Shown here: piece by piece, positions 1 through 8,801 of the stretch
How the letters are laid out: each line of letters starts with the position of its first letter
Numbering within the stretch: the first letter of the stretch is position 1
Origin: Leptospiraceae bacterium
GTDB taxonomy: Bacteria; Spirochaetota; Leptospiria; Leptospirales; Leptonemataceae
DNA: 64,000 nt
Assembly (NCBI GenBank): GCA_026005135.1
Contig: BPKM01000001.1
Coordinates: 496,001 to 560,000 of the forward strand
Direction: 5' to 3'
Notes under the pieces: generated by a model
What the model was told of the DNA's origin: nothing
Database searches by the model: none
Seen by the model: the letters and a program-made list of their open reading frames with translations, nothing else
Made by a program: the position numbers and the translations under genes

Positions 1-103
1 CACTAATAAAATTTAGCAATATATAAAATGGTTGTTCTTTTAACCATTGCAAAATATTCTTAGGAACATGATATAATTCAATATCTGATCGAAATGGCTT
101 CAT
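1..103 (-). CDS. 5' end of an unidentified gene leaving the left edge
   Basis: An open frame starts at an ATG at position 103 and runs leftward off the window, giving 34 codons (MKPFRSDIELYHVP...). It is divergent from the thioesterase gene at 220, so the 116-base gap would hold both promoters. The amino-acid composition looks like a real protein start, but there is too little to assign a family. It could still be a chance open frame. Confidence 0.5.
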   Translation of the reverse strand, partial: MKPFRSDIELYHVPKNILQWLKEQPFYILLNFIS

Positions 104-219
104 AAAAAATACTTACTATAGTCTAAAAAATCAAATTAGTTTTGATGTCAGTAAAAAATCATTATAATTGAAATCAAAAAATTCTTAACTAAGAAATCAA
201 TAAAATAAAAATTGATTTT

Positions 220-675
220 ATGGCATTAAAATTTTCTATTCCAAAGATAAGATTTCCTTATGTACATAAACAATATGTTTCCTGGGGAGAGATGGATGCT
301 TTTCAACATATAAATCATGTAGTATATGTTAAATATTTTGAAAATGCAAGAGTAGAATTTTTAAAAGATGTAGGTATTTGGGATCCTGGTTTAAATGGAG
401 AATATGGTCCTATCGTTGCTAAATTAGATATGCAGTTTAAAAAACAGGTACGATATCCAGCCCAGCTTGATGTTACTATAGGACTTTTAGAACTTCAAAG
501 CAGAAGTTTTTCTTTTGGATGTACTATGTGGGATGATAATAATGATTTAGTTTATTTGGCTGTGGGTGATTTTTACTGGATACATTTCCCGACTGGAAAA
601 GTTGTTTCCTTACCTAAGGAATATATAGAGAAATTTAAACCTTATGTTGTAAATAAAAATAAAATCTATAAATAG
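220..675 (+). CDS. Acyl-CoA thioesterase, 4HBT hot-dog family (YbgC/FadM-like)
   Basis: This 151-residue protein has the single hot-dog fold layout of the 4HBT/YbgC/FadM group. The segment WGEMDAFQHINHVVYVKYFE (about residues 22-41) carries the conserved Asp, the HxNH-type turn and the long helix that packs on the active site. Members hydrolyse acyl-CoA thioesters in the cytoplasm. There is no signal peptide. Substrate chain length cannot be read from sequence. It lies upstream of fatty-acyl metabolism genes but is separated from them by the amidase operon, so a functional link is only possible. A second hot-dog thioesterase lies at 49419-49865. Confidence 0.82.
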   Translation: MALKFSIPKIRFPYVHKQYVSWGEMDAFQHINHVVYVKYFENARVEFLKDVGIWDPGLNGEYGPIVAKLDMQFKKQVRYPAQLDVTIGLLELQSRSFSFGCTMWDDNNDLVYLAVGDFYWIHFPTGKVVSLPKEYIEKFKPYVVNKNKIYK

Positions 676-777
676 GATTAGTATTTCCTTAAATAAATAT
701 TTTATTATTATGGTTTATATATTGAGATTAAAATATAATTTGTATAAATTTAAAATTTAATATTTAGGGAAGATAAA

Positions 778-2148
778 ATGATGAATTATTTAATAAAATT
801 TATTATATTATTTTATATATTGGTTTTTGGTATTTTTAGTAATGATATACCAGTTTATCGAGTTGTGATTGATCCGGGGCATGGAGGGGCTCCAAAGAAT
901 GTATATGACGATAAATGGGATCCTATTACAAAACAATATTTAGATTATTATAATATTGGTATGCGTTATAAAAATTATTATGAATATAAAATTGTTTTAC
1001 AAATAGCCAGAAAAGTTTATCGATATCTTAAGTTTACAGAAACAGAAGAAGGCTGGGAAAAATTTCAATGGTTGTTAAAACAATTTTCAGAACAAACTAA
1101 TTTTAAACGAATCATAATTAAAACATATTTAACAAGAACAAATAATTGGGAAGATCGCGGTATACCTGCTTCCAGTAGAATAGTTAATGATCCCTATCGT
1201 TTATATGATTATCCTAAAAATAAAAAAATTTATCCAGGTCGAATTTCGTATATTAATTCTTTAAAACCTCATTTAGTTATAAGTATTCATTTAAATCCGG
1301 GTGGTCCTGGCCACCCAGGTGGAATGGCTGCTGTTTTAGCACCTGGTTATAAAACGTTTGATTTATTACGGAAGGTAACCTTAGGAAAAGAAAAACCAGA
1401 TGTATTTAATACGTTACCATGGGCTCCTTTCTGGCTTGTTAATGAACCAGGATGGAGTAAATTCGAGATGGCAATGGCAGATGCATGGGTTTATTTTCAT
1501 GGATTTCGTTGGCATAAAGATACAAAAAAACCCTGGTTAGATAAAGATCGTGGTATACGTTATAATATGGTATCCTGGCGATATAGAGATAAACCAGATT
1601 GGGTAATACGTGCTATAAAACAACGAAAATATCATATACCCGGACCATATACACTTGAATATGATAAGTTTATACCAGAAGGACCATTTTGGGATAGAGA
1701 GAGAAGCGAATTAGAATACTGGAGAAGAGAAAAACCATTACCAGAATATAATATTTTTTTTGGTGGTGATAATCATTATGCCTCTGATGAATTATTACGT
1801 TTTTTACAATATGGTTTAAGAATACAAAAACCTGAACTGGATAAACAAAAGAAAATTAGTGAAATTATTGATCCTTTTGTAAGTACTTATGGTCTTCCTA
1901 CCTTAGTTAATGCAATATGTGCCTATTTAGAAATTGCTCATTTAGATGTAAAAAGAGATAGGGAATTAGTATTGAATTATCAATACGAGATTGCACGCTC
2001 TCTTGCCGTTGGTATATATTCTCTTTTTGCTGGTTTAGAATTAAAAAAAGATTATAATGGACCCTTTAAACCAAGGGGGCAAATTGTCGATTTTAATAAA
2101 TATATAAATCATAAAGAAGGAAATTATTTTGAAAAGGTAGTAGAATAA
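778..2148 (+). CDS. Exported N-acetylmuramoyl-L-alanine amidase-like protein (Amidase_3)
   Basis: The 456-residue product begins with a hydrophobic signal segment (residues 3-21). It then has the Amidase_3 zinc signatures: DPGHGG near residue 32 and ISIHLN near residue 168, with a Glu in the helix YYEYKIVLQIA as the likely third ligand. Enzymes of this family cleave the amide bond between N-acetylmuramic acid and L-Ala of the peptidoglycan stem in the periplasm. The protein is longer than a minimal amidase domain (about 180-200 residues) and has a Trp/Tyr-rich insert of unknown role around residues 200-340. The next gene starts 3 bases after the stop, so the two are probably co-transcribed. 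An alternative ATG at 781 changes only one residue. Confidence 0.75.
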   Translation: MMNYLIKFIILFYILVFGIFSNDIPVYRVVIDPGHGGAPKNVYDDKWDPITKQYLDYYNIGMRYKNYYEYKIVLQIARKVYRYLKFTETEEGWEKFQWLLKQFSEQTNFKRIIIKTYLTRTNNWEDRGIPASSRIVNDPYRLYDYPKNKKIYPGRISYINSLKPHLVISIHLNPGGPGHPGGMAAVLAPGYKTFDLLRKVTLGKEKPDVFNTLPWAPFWLVNEPGWSKFEMAMADAWVYFHGFRWHKDTKKPWLDKDRGIRYNMVSWRYRDKPDWVIRAIKQRKYHIPGPYTLEYDKFIPEGPFWDRERSELEYWRREKPLPEYNIFFGGDNHYASDELLRFLQYGLRIQKPELDKQKKISEIIDPFVSTYGLPTLVNAICAYLEIAHLDVKRDRELVLNYQYEIARSLAVGIYSLFAGLELKKDYNGPFKPRGQIVDFNKYINHKEGNYFEKVVE

Positions 2149-2151
2149 TTT

Positions 2152-2946
2152 ATGAAAAAAATTTATATTTTTTTAATTTTATTATATTCTTTAAATCTTT
2201 TTTCTCAGGAAGTTGCTTCTAAAGAAGAAATTGATATCTATACAGAACTTCTTAAACAAAGTGGTGAAAATTTATATATGCCTTCTCCAGAAGATTATAA
2301 AAATCGAATTCAGGAATATGTTAAAGAATTATATGAATTACAGGTTAATTTAAAAAAATTTTATAAAATTTTAAAGAATCTTGGTTATATAGATGAGAAA
2401 AACATAACAGAAATGGAGTTTAGGAATTATAAAGAGCATTTTTTCGAAAGAAAAGAAATGGAAGTTTTTACAGAATATTTAAGAATAGAATGGAATAATA
2501 ATTTTCCAGAATGGATTATTTTTCGAAGTAGAAGTAGTATAATGCCTCAATTAAATACCAGAAATACATTGTTTGTATTACCAGCTATTCAAATTAAGGA
2601 TTCTGAGAGTCATAAAGATCAAAATATTGTTGAACCTACAATACATGTGCTTGCTTCTTTATCTTATAGTGCTGGATTAGGAGAAAGATATCATTTTATT
2701 TTACCACCTATCATATCTGAAATTCAGGAAAACCAATTAAAAAGAAATACATTCAGAGTATATGATTTTATTTTAAGTGATATTCCTTCCAAAATAATAA
2801 ATGATTCTCCTTTAAAAGTACTAACTTTGCAATATATTCTTTATAGAATGAGGTATTTAGATTTAAAAATTAGAAGTATAATTAAAAATAAGATTCGAAG
2901 TAATCGTTATAATTTTTATAAAAGTATACCAGATAGTAAATATTAG
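2152..2946 (+). CDS. Exported protein of unknown function
   Basis: A 264-residue protein with a clear signal peptide (MKKIYIFLILLYSLNLFSQE, cut probably after LFS-Q) and no lipobox Cys, so it is predicted periplasmic or surface-exposed. The mature part is mainly helical and charged. I do not recognise a family. It starts 3 bases after the amidase stop, which suggests a shared transcript and a possible accessory role in cell-wall cleavage. That role is inferred from position only. Confidence 0.65.
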   Translation: MKKIYIFLILLYSLNLFSQEVASKEEIDIYTELLKQSGENLYMPSPEDYKNRIQEYVKELYELQVNLKKFYKILKNLGYIDEKNITEMEFRNYKEHFFERKEMEVFTEYLRIEWNNNFPEWIIFRSRSSIMPQLNTRNTLFVLPAIQIKDSESHKDQNIVEPTIHVLASLSYSAGLGERYHFILPPIISEIQENQLKRNTFRVYDFILSDIPSKIINDSPLKVLTLQYILYRMRYLDLKIRSIIKNKIRSNRYNFYKSIPDSKY

Positions 2947-2998
2947 ATAATATATTTTGATTGAAATTTCCTTATATCTATTTATATTAAATCAATAG

Positions 2999-3670
2999 AT
3001 GGAATATTTTATTGATCATTATAAAATTTTAAATCTTTCTCCCGAAGCAACAGAAAAAGATATTAAAAAAGCATTTTGGTCATTGGCTAAGATTTATCAT
3101 CCTGATAAAGGAGGTGATCCTTATAAATTTCATCAGATTTATATTTCATACCAATTTTTACTTGATCAGGAAAAACGTTTACAATATGATAAATTCTATC
3201 AGCAATATAAACAAAATAAATTCATACAAAACTTAAAAAAACGATATCAAAATGCGAAAGTTATAGAAACTTATCAATTTCAGTATATAGTAACCTTAAA
3301 AACATTGCTTAATAATCAAATTCGTATAAAAACAATTAAAAAGAAGGATCGTCTTTTATTAGCAAATATTCGTTATGATTATGAAGTAAATTTAACAGGA
3401 CAGGATTTCGAAAGAGATTTAATCTTTAAAATACCTATTTTATTATATTCAGTTTGTACTCATTGTTTTGGAAAAGATTTAAATTGTTCTTATTGCAAAG
3501 GATTAGGAAGATATAAAACAGAAGGTATTGTTCGTATTTTTATTCCAGCTCACACTTTACATCCTGGTCAGATAATTCGTATTAATTTGGAACATATTAA
3601 AACTAAGAATCCCTTAATATTACCAAAGAAAAAACAAATCAGTATTATGATACAAAAGAAATTATATTAA
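2999..3670 (+). CDS. J-domain co-chaperone with reduced zinc region
   Basis: Residues 3-68 form a J domain with the HPD tripeptide (IYHPDKGGD), which stimulates DnaK ATP hydrolysis. The central part lacks the Gly/Phe-rich linker. Only two Cys pairs are present (CTHC and CSYCKGLG, about residues 152-169), where full DnaJ has four CxxCxGxG repeats. A short beta segment resembling the DnaJ substrate-binding domain follows (FIPAHTLHPGQIIRI). At 223 residues it is much shorter than DnaJ (about 370), so it is probably a specialised or reduced J protein rather than the main DnaJ. Confidence 0.75.
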   Translation: MEYFIDHYKILNLSPEATEKDIKKAFWSLAKIYHPDKGGDPYKFHQIYISYQFLLDQEKRLQYDKFYQQYKQNKFIQNLKKRYQNAKVIETYQFQYIVTLKTLLNNQIRIKTIKKKDRLLLANIRYDYEVNLTGQDFERDLIFKIPILLYSVCTHCFGKDLNCSYCKGLGRYKTEGIVRIFIPAHTLHPGQIIRINLEHIKTKNPLILPKKKQISIMIQKKLY

Positions 3671-3731
3671 AATATTTAATAAAAAATTTGAATTTTAATT
3701 GACATATAAATCAATTATAAAATTTTTTAGA

Positions 3732-4910
3732 ATGATGGTTCAAAACTATGATATAGATAAAATTCGAAAAAAAATTAGGGATATAGTAAACGAAGTAATA
3801 ATACCAGCAGAAAGCAAGTTTGATTTTAAGACAGGAAGGATACCATTAGAAGAGGTTCAACGTATTCGTTCTTATATTAAAGAAGAAGGATTATGGACGC
3901 CTCATTTACCAAAAGAATATGGTGGTCTTGGATTATCTTTATTAGATACATGTTTAATTTTTAGCGAAATGGGAAGAAGTCCTATCGCTCCCTTTATGTT
4001 TAATTGTGATGCTCCTGATGAAGGAAATATGCACTTACTAATTGAAGCAGCAACACCTGAACAAAAAGAAAAATATTTATATCCTTTAATAGAAGGAAAA
4101 ATTCGTTCTGGTTTTGCAATGACAGAACCACCTCCTGGCGCTGGTTCAGATCCTAGTACACTACAAACAAATGCGGAAGAAGAAGGAGATTATTATATTA
4201 TTAATGGTCATAAATGGTTTTGTACAGGAGCAAATGGAGCATCGTTTTTAATTGTATTTTCTAAATTTCAAAATAGTTTTAGAAAAAGTTCTATGTTTAT
4301 TGTTCCAACAGATACCCCTGGATACGAAATGGTAAGAGAAATAGATGTAATGGGTTCCCATGGAATGGGAGGACACTGTGAATTGCTATTTAAAAATGTA
4401 AAAATACCCAAAAAAAATATCTTAGGTAAAATTGGACAGGGATTTCGATTATCTCAGATACGCTTAGGACCTGCAAGATTGACACATTGTATGCGATGGA
4501 TTGGTCTTGCGAGACGATCCTTAGAAATTGCTAAGGAATATGCAAAAAATCGTATTGTTTTTGGTCAAAAATTGTCTGAACATGAAGGGATACAATGGAT
4601 GTTTTCAGAATCTTTAACAGAAATAGAAGCAGCCTGGACATTAACTATGAATGCTGCAAAAAAATTAGATGAAGGTAAAAATCCTCGAAAAGAATTATCT
4701 ATGGCAAAATATTATACATCAGAAATGTTATGTAGAGTGATAGATAGGGCAATGCAAATTTGTGGTTCTCATGGTTATAGTAGAGATTTGCCTTTAGAAT
4801 GGTTTTATAGAGATGCAAGAGCTGCCAGATATGCAGATGGTCCTACAGAAGTACATAAAATGGTAATTGCAAGAGAATTTTTAACTGATCATAAAAATGA
4901 TTGGGAATAA
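3732..4910 (+). CDS. Acyl-CoA dehydrogenase, ACAD10/11-LvaC-like
   Basis: A flavoprotein of about 392 residues with the acyl-CoA dehydrogenase layout: N-terminal helical domain, beta domain with the FAD/substrate signature ([16 protein letters not shown]), and C-terminal helices with the catalytic-base region near GPTEVHK. I prefer the ATG at 3732 over an in-frame TTG at 3699 because the family N-terminus begins with this helical segment. The next genes encode an APH-fold kinase and a DUF6285-like protein. That trio matches LvaC-LvaA-LvaB of Pseudomonas levulinate catabolism and the fused ACAD10/11 enzymes. There, a 4-hydroxyacyl-CoA is phosphorylated and the dehydrogenase-fold enzyme eliminates phosphate to reach a beta-oxidisable enoyl-CoA. 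The assignment to that subfamily rests on gene context. Confidence 0.85.
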   Translation: MMVQNYDIDKIRKKIRDIVNEVIIPAESKFDFKTGRIPLEEVQRIRSYIKEEGLWTPHLPKEYGGLGLSLLDTCLIFSEMGRSPIAPFMFNCDAPDEGNMHLLIEAATPEQKEKYLYPLIEGKIRSGFAMTEPPPGAGSDPSTLQTNAEEEGDYYIINGHKWFCTGANGASFLIVFSKFQNSFRKSSMFIVPTDTPGYEMVREIDVMGSHGMGGHCELLFKNVKIPKKNILGKIGQGFRLSQIRLGPARLTHCMRWIGLARRSLEIAKEYAKNRIVFGQKLSEHEGIQWMFSESLTEIEAAWTLTMNAAKKLDEGKNPRKELSMAKYYTSEMLCRVIDRAMQICGSHGYSRDLPLEWFYRDARAARYADGPTEVHKMVIAREFLTDHKNDWE

Positions 4911-4949
4911 TTGACAATATAGTTCATAATTTTATAGAGGTATTACTAT

Positions 4950-5975
4950 ATGACGGATCTGGAATTTAAAGAAGTATTAGAAAAATGGCTAAGTTATAAA
5001 TTTCAAAAAGAATGTAAAATAATAAATATAATTCCATTAAGTGGAGGAGCCTGTCAGGAAAATAGTTTATTAGAAATTAAATTTTTAGATAATGAAGAAA
5101 TTCAAAAATTCGTATATCGTTCTGATAAAGGAAGCGCTCTTTTTGCAAGCTTACCACGAGAATATGAATTTCGTGTTGCTCAATTAGCTTATCAATATGG
5201 TGTTAAAACACCAAAACCTTATTTTTTAGAAGAAACTGGTGAAGTTACAGGAAAAAAATTTTATATAATGGAAGCTCTAAAAGGAACAACAGATGTACGT
5301 TATATTACAAAAGATCCTTCTTTTAACGCTGTAAGACCTATTTTTTTAGAAGAATTAGCCAGAAATTTAGCATTAATTCATTCTATTACAATTGATAATG
5401 AAAATATTGATTTTCTTTTAAAGATCTACAATAGAGAATTTCCCTTTCATCCAGCGAAATTTGCAATAGAAGAAATGAAGCAAGAAATAGAAAAATTAGA
5501 TGAACCGCATCCAGCTATGTATTTAGTATTAAATTGGTTAGAAGGAAATATACCGCAAAATGAATTAATAACTCTTGTTCATGGTGATTTTCGAACAGGA
5601 AATTTTATGGTTTCGGAAAAAGGTTTAGAAGGTATATTGGATTGGGAATTTGCTCATTTAGGAAATCCAGATGAGGATATAAGCTGGTTTTGTTTAAGAG
5701 ATTGGCGATTTGGTCAAATTAAAAAAGAAGCTGGGGGAATAGCAGAAAGAGAAGAATTTTATGAACTTTACGAAAAATATTCAAAAAGAAAAATTGATCC
5801 AAAATCCATATTATTCTGGGAAGTTATGGGAAATTTACGCTGGGCAGTAGGAACAATAGGACAGGCTGAAAGACATTTACAGGGTAAAACGCGAGGTATT
5901 GAATTAGCAGCCATTGGAAGAAGAACAGCAGAAATGGAATACGAAATGATGAGGTTAATAGAAAATGCAATATAA
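4950..5975 (+). CDS. APH-fold phosphotransferase, LvaA/ACAD11-kinase-like
   Basis: The 341-residue protein has the aminoglycoside-phosphotransferase/choline-kinase fold. The catalytic loop is VHGDFRTGNFM (about residues 210-220, Asp as base) and the metal-binding motif is ILDWEFAHLGNPDEDISW. This HGDFRxGN...DWE.A..G.P..D form is typical of the kinase domains paired with acyl-CoA dehydrogenases, not of antibiotic-resistance kinases. The expected substrate is a 4-hydroxyacyl-CoA. It lies 39 bases after the dehydrogenase stop and overlaps the next gene by 11 bases, which indicates translational coupling. Confidence 0.82.
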   Translation: MTDLEFKEVLEKWLSYKFQKECKIINIIPLSGGACQENSLLEIKFLDNEEIQKFVYRSDKGSALFASLPREYEFRVAQLAYQYGVKTPKPYFLEETGEVTGKKFYIMEALKGTTDVRYITKDPSFNAVRPIFLEELARNLALIHSITIDNENIDFLLKIYNREFPFHPAKFAIEEMKQEIEKLDEPHPAMYLVLNWLEGNIPQNELITLVHGDFRTGNFMVSEKGLEGILDWEFAHLGNPDEDISWFCLRDWRFGQIKKEAGGIAEREEFYELYEKYSKRKIDPKSILFWEVMGNLRWAVGTIGQAERHLQGKTRGIELAAIGRRTAEMEYEMMRLIENAI

Positions 5976-6351
5976 ACCAGAAAATCAAGACTTATTAGAA
6001 GCTATTGCAGAATTTTTAAGAAAGGATATTTTAAGTTATGTTAAAGAAAGAGATGATTTGGTATATAAAACTCTTGTAAGCTGGAATATGCTTAATGTTG
6101 TAATAAGAGATTTAGAAAAAGAAGAATTATATCTTATTAAAGAAATAGAACGTTTATCAGATTTATTGAATATATCTTTAGAAATCCCTTTAACTCTTAA
6201 AGAAAAAAGAGAAAAGGTTAAAGATTTAAATCGAAAATTATGTGAGCTGATTAAAAATCAAAAAATTAGTATAGAACATCCGATTTGGGAACATGTAAAG
6301 AAAACTTTAATAGAAAATCTATCAATCAGTAATCCGCGTTTTCAATTATAG
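5965..6351 (+). CDS. DUF6285 / LvaB-like small accessory protein
   Basis: A 128-residue, mostly helical protein beginning MQYKPENQDLLEAIAEFLRK and rich in Leu/Glu. This N-terminal pattern (P...ELLEAVAEFLR) is that of the small DUF6285 proteins encoded next to APH-fold kinases. In Pseudomonas the counterpart LvaB is needed together with LvaA for 4-hydroxyvaleryl-CoA phosphorylation. The start codon lies inside the kinase gene (11-base overlap), which supports a stoichiometric complex with it. I recognise the family from pattern and position; the catalytic contribution is unknown. Confidence 0.7.
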   Translation: MQYKPENQDLLEAIAEFLRKDILSYVKERDDLVYKTLVSWNMLNVVIRDLEKEELYLIKEIERLSDLLNISLEIPLTLKEKREKVKDLNRKLCELIKNQKISIEHPIWEHVKKTLIENLSISNPRFQL

Positions 6352-6361
6352 ATTAAAAACA

Positions 6362-7066
6362 ATGAAATTATATCTTGTACGGCATGCTCAGGCAGGGGAT
6401 ATAAAAACAAATTATGATGTTTTATCAGAAAATGGGATATATCAGGCGAAACAGTTAGGTAAATATTTTAAAAAAAATAAACTAACATTTGATTTATATG
6501 TTTGTGGTACATTAAACCGTCAAAAAGAAACTCTTTCTTTAATAAAAAAAGAATTACAGGAAAATAAAAATGAAATTATACTGGATTCTCTTGATGAAAT
6601 TTCGGAAGATTTATTTAAATCATTACTTCAATATTATATAAAAAAAGATAAATTTTTAAACTATTTATTTTTAGAATTACAGAAAAGCAAATATTCAGAA
6701 AAAAGCAAAGAAATTTATATTTTAATTTTAAAAAATATATTTAAGAATTGGATTTTAGATAAAGAAAATCCCGTTAGTTTTTTTAATTTTAAAAATCATG
6801 TTTTAAAAATTTATGATTTTCTTAATGAAAATTATAATAAACATAATATAAAAAATATTATTATGGTTAGTTCTGGAACACCTATTGCAATTTTATTAGG
6901 AAATGTTTTTCATCTGGAAGATAGCGAAGCATTAAATTGGATGAAGAAGATATACAATACTTCTCTTTTTATTTTTAACATAAAGAAAAAAAAGTTTATA
7001 TATTTAGAACCAATATCAATTAATTTTTGTCCACATTTATTGATTCACGAACAAACATTACTTTAA
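6362..7066 (+). CDS. Histidine phosphatase (phosphoglycerate-mutase-like) family protein
   Basis: The N-terminus KLYLVRHAQAGD holds the LxRHxxA motif whose His is the phospho-acceptor in this superfamily. A second-half motif near MVSSGTPIAILLG replaces the usual ..VSHG.., so the second catalytic His appears to be Ser/Gly here and activity is uncertain. The 234-residue length exceeds SixA-like minimal forms (about 160), with a Lys/Leu-rich helical insert at about residues 80-150. It starts 10 bases after the DUF6285-like gene. Histidine phosphatases often accompany this kinase/dehydrogenase module, and it may act on a phosphorylated acyl intermediate, but that is inference. Confidence 0.72.
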   Translation: MKLYLVRHAQAGDIKTNYDVLSENGIYQAKQLGKYFKKNKLTFDLYVCGTLNRQKETLSLIKKELQENKNEIILDSLDEISEDLFKSLLQYYIKKDKFLNYLFLELQKSKYSEKSKEIYILILKNIFKNWILDKENPVSFFNFKNHVLKIYDFLNENYNKHNIKNIIMVSSGTPIAILLGNVFHLEDSEALNWMKKIYNTSLFIFNIKKKKFIYLEPISINFCPHLLIHEQTLL

Positions 7067-7204
7067 ATGTAAGCTTTCAAAGATCGCCGTATAATTTATA
7101 GTTCTTATTAATTTTGCTTCTAAATTGTTATTTATAATAAAAAAATTTGATTTTCTTATATTTTTTTAGTAAGATTTTTAACAAAAATTAGACTATTATT
7201 ATTG

Positions 7205-7725
7205 ATGGCTACCTACATTAGAAAGAATATACAAAGTCCTAACGAAGAACTAGAAGAATCAAGCAATACTGTAATCTTACATTTTATGATTTATTTACCC
7301 TTATAAAGATGATTTGCAGGATTTAAGAAATCAGCATTCCAGCTATTCGGATATGTTTTTGTTTTTAATTTCTAAATACATAGAAAGATTAAAAAAATTA
7401 GCAAATCAAAAGAAAACCAGTAAAAAAATTTATCAGATAGTTTGTAATGATTATGAACACTATTCTATAAGAGTAAGTCAGAATATTCACCAATTATTAA
7501 AAGACATATCCGAGATGACAGGTTATAGTGTAAGTCATATTATAAGATTACTGATAGAATGGGAATGTTATAGAAGGTTTGATGATAAGGTATCTCTATT
7601 AAGGGTTCCGTTAAGGGAGATGGGCACGTGAATTTGTAACAAGTGTTACAGAAATAAGGATAGAGCATCGATTTTACAGGGCAAGGGAACTGGTAGAAGA
7701 AGACGTTGAAATATTATGTGCTTAA
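7205..7725 (+). pseudogene. DUF1564-like RHH protein gene broken by two frameshifts
   Basis: Three frames carry consecutive parts of one protein. Frame one runs from the ATG at 7205 (MATYIRKNIQSPNEELEESS) to a stop at 7304. Frame two runs from about 7293 to a stop at 7629 and holds a ribbon-helix-helix-like strand and helices (YSIRVSQNIHQLLKDISEMT, then HIIRLLIEWE). Frame three continues from 7630 (EFVTSVTEIRIEHRFYRARE) to a stop at 7723. Order and composition resemble DUF1564, a family known mainly from Leptospira and thought to bind DNA. The middle frame alone could give a 105-residue protein from a TTG at 7314, but the coding-like sequence on either side argues for decay. Family assignment is from memory of its pattern. 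Confidence 0.55.
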
Positions 7726-7760
7726 AATAATTTATGAAAATATAAATTGATCGCTTACCT

Positions 7761-8801
7761 TTAAATTATATCAAATGCTTTTAAAGAACGATACATGGTT
7801 TGAATTGTCATAATAATAATACCTGCTAATGGTATAGCGATTACCATACCTATCATTCCTAACCATTTTTGAAATGTAATAAGAGCTAGAATTGCAATTA
7901 CAGGATGAACATTTACGGAGCGAGCTAAAATCACTGGTTGAGTAAATACATTATCAATTATTTGAGCAAGTCCAAAAACAAGTAAAGCGAATGGTGTTAA
8001 TGATATATCGGAAATTAAAGAAACAAGTAAAATTGGCAATACCCCTAATAGAGGTCCAATATAGGGAACAATATTAATAAATGCTGCAAATGCTCCTAAG
8101 GCTGGACCATAGGGTATACCAACAATAATAAGACCTGGAATCATAATAATAGCTAATATAAAAATCTGTATAGCTAATCCTCTTAAATAAGAAACAATTC
8201 CATAACGTACATTATAAGTAATCATTAAGGTCATTTCGAAAAATCGGTTTGGTACAAGAGACATTAAATATTGATAAATTTCATCACCCTGAAGCATAAA
8301 AATAAATAAAAGTATAGGAGTTATGATAAGAAAAGTTAAAATATTAGGAATAAGTTTAAAAATATGGATTGATCTGATAGGCTTCAATACCATATCCATA
8401 ATCCATTTGAAATCTAATTGGATAAAATCATTATTTTCTGGTAAAAAATTACCATATTGTTCTTTTAATTTTTCTATTACTTCTGGTAATTTGCTTATAA
8501 TAAATTTTGATACTTCATAAAGTTTATTTACTTGTTCAATTAGAAATGGTAATATCAAGTAGATTGCTATATAAATAAATATCACTAAACCAATTAATGT
8601 TAAAATTACACTAAGAAGCCTAGGTATTCCAAGACTTTCGAAAAAATATACAAAAGGATTAAGAAACAAAGATAATAAAAAAGCAATTGAGATAGGAATA
8701 ATTAGTTCTTTTATTCCGTAAAATATAAAAAATATTAATAAACCTATTAAGCTAAAAAAAAGTAATCGTGCAATCTGAACAGGTAAGTTAATTTTTTTCA
8801 T
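7761..8801 (-). CDS. AI-2E family permease (PerM/TqsA-like)
   Basis: A 346-residue integral membrane protein with the usual AI-2E/UPF0118 topology: hydrophobic pairs at the N-terminus, a soluble helical segment (about residues 80-140), and a C-terminal bundle containing the family signature PYIGPLLGVLPILLVSL and FVFTQPVILARSVNVHP-like residues. Characterised members export small signals or act as Na+/H+ antiporters, so the substrate cannot be stated. It overlaps the upstream cNMP-domain gene by 4 bases (ATGA type), so the two are translationally coupled. Confidence 0.82.
   Translation of the reverse strand: MKKINLPVQIARLLFFSLIGLLIFFIFYGIKELIIPISIAFLLSLFLNPFVYFFESLGIPRLLSVILTLIGLVIFIYIAIYLILPFLIEQVNKLYEVSKFIISKLPEVIEKLKEQYGNFLPENNDFIQLDFKWIMDMVLKPIRSIHIFKLIPNILTFLIITPILLFIFMLQGDEIYQYLMSLVPNRFFEMTLMITYNVRYGIVSYLRGLAIQIFILAIIMIPGLIIVGIPYGPALGAFAAFINIVPYIGPLLGVLPILLVSLISDISLTPFALLVFGLAQIIDNVFTQPVILARSVNVHPVIAILALITFQKWLGMIGMVIAIPLAGIIIMTIQTMYRSLKAFDII

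Noticed and set aside
3696-3704. TTGACA resembling a -35 element before the acyl-CoA dehydrogenase
   Set aside because: No acceptable -10 lies at 16-18 bases, and the same hexamer recurs by chance in this composition.
4950-5975. Aminoglycoside resistance kinase
   Set aside because: The fold is shared, but the motif form and the dehydrogenase/DUF6285 neighbours point to acyl-CoA metabolism.
8323-8520. Open frame opposite the AI-2E permease gene
   Set aside because: It is a shadow of a well-supported coding frame with no ribosome site or family signal.
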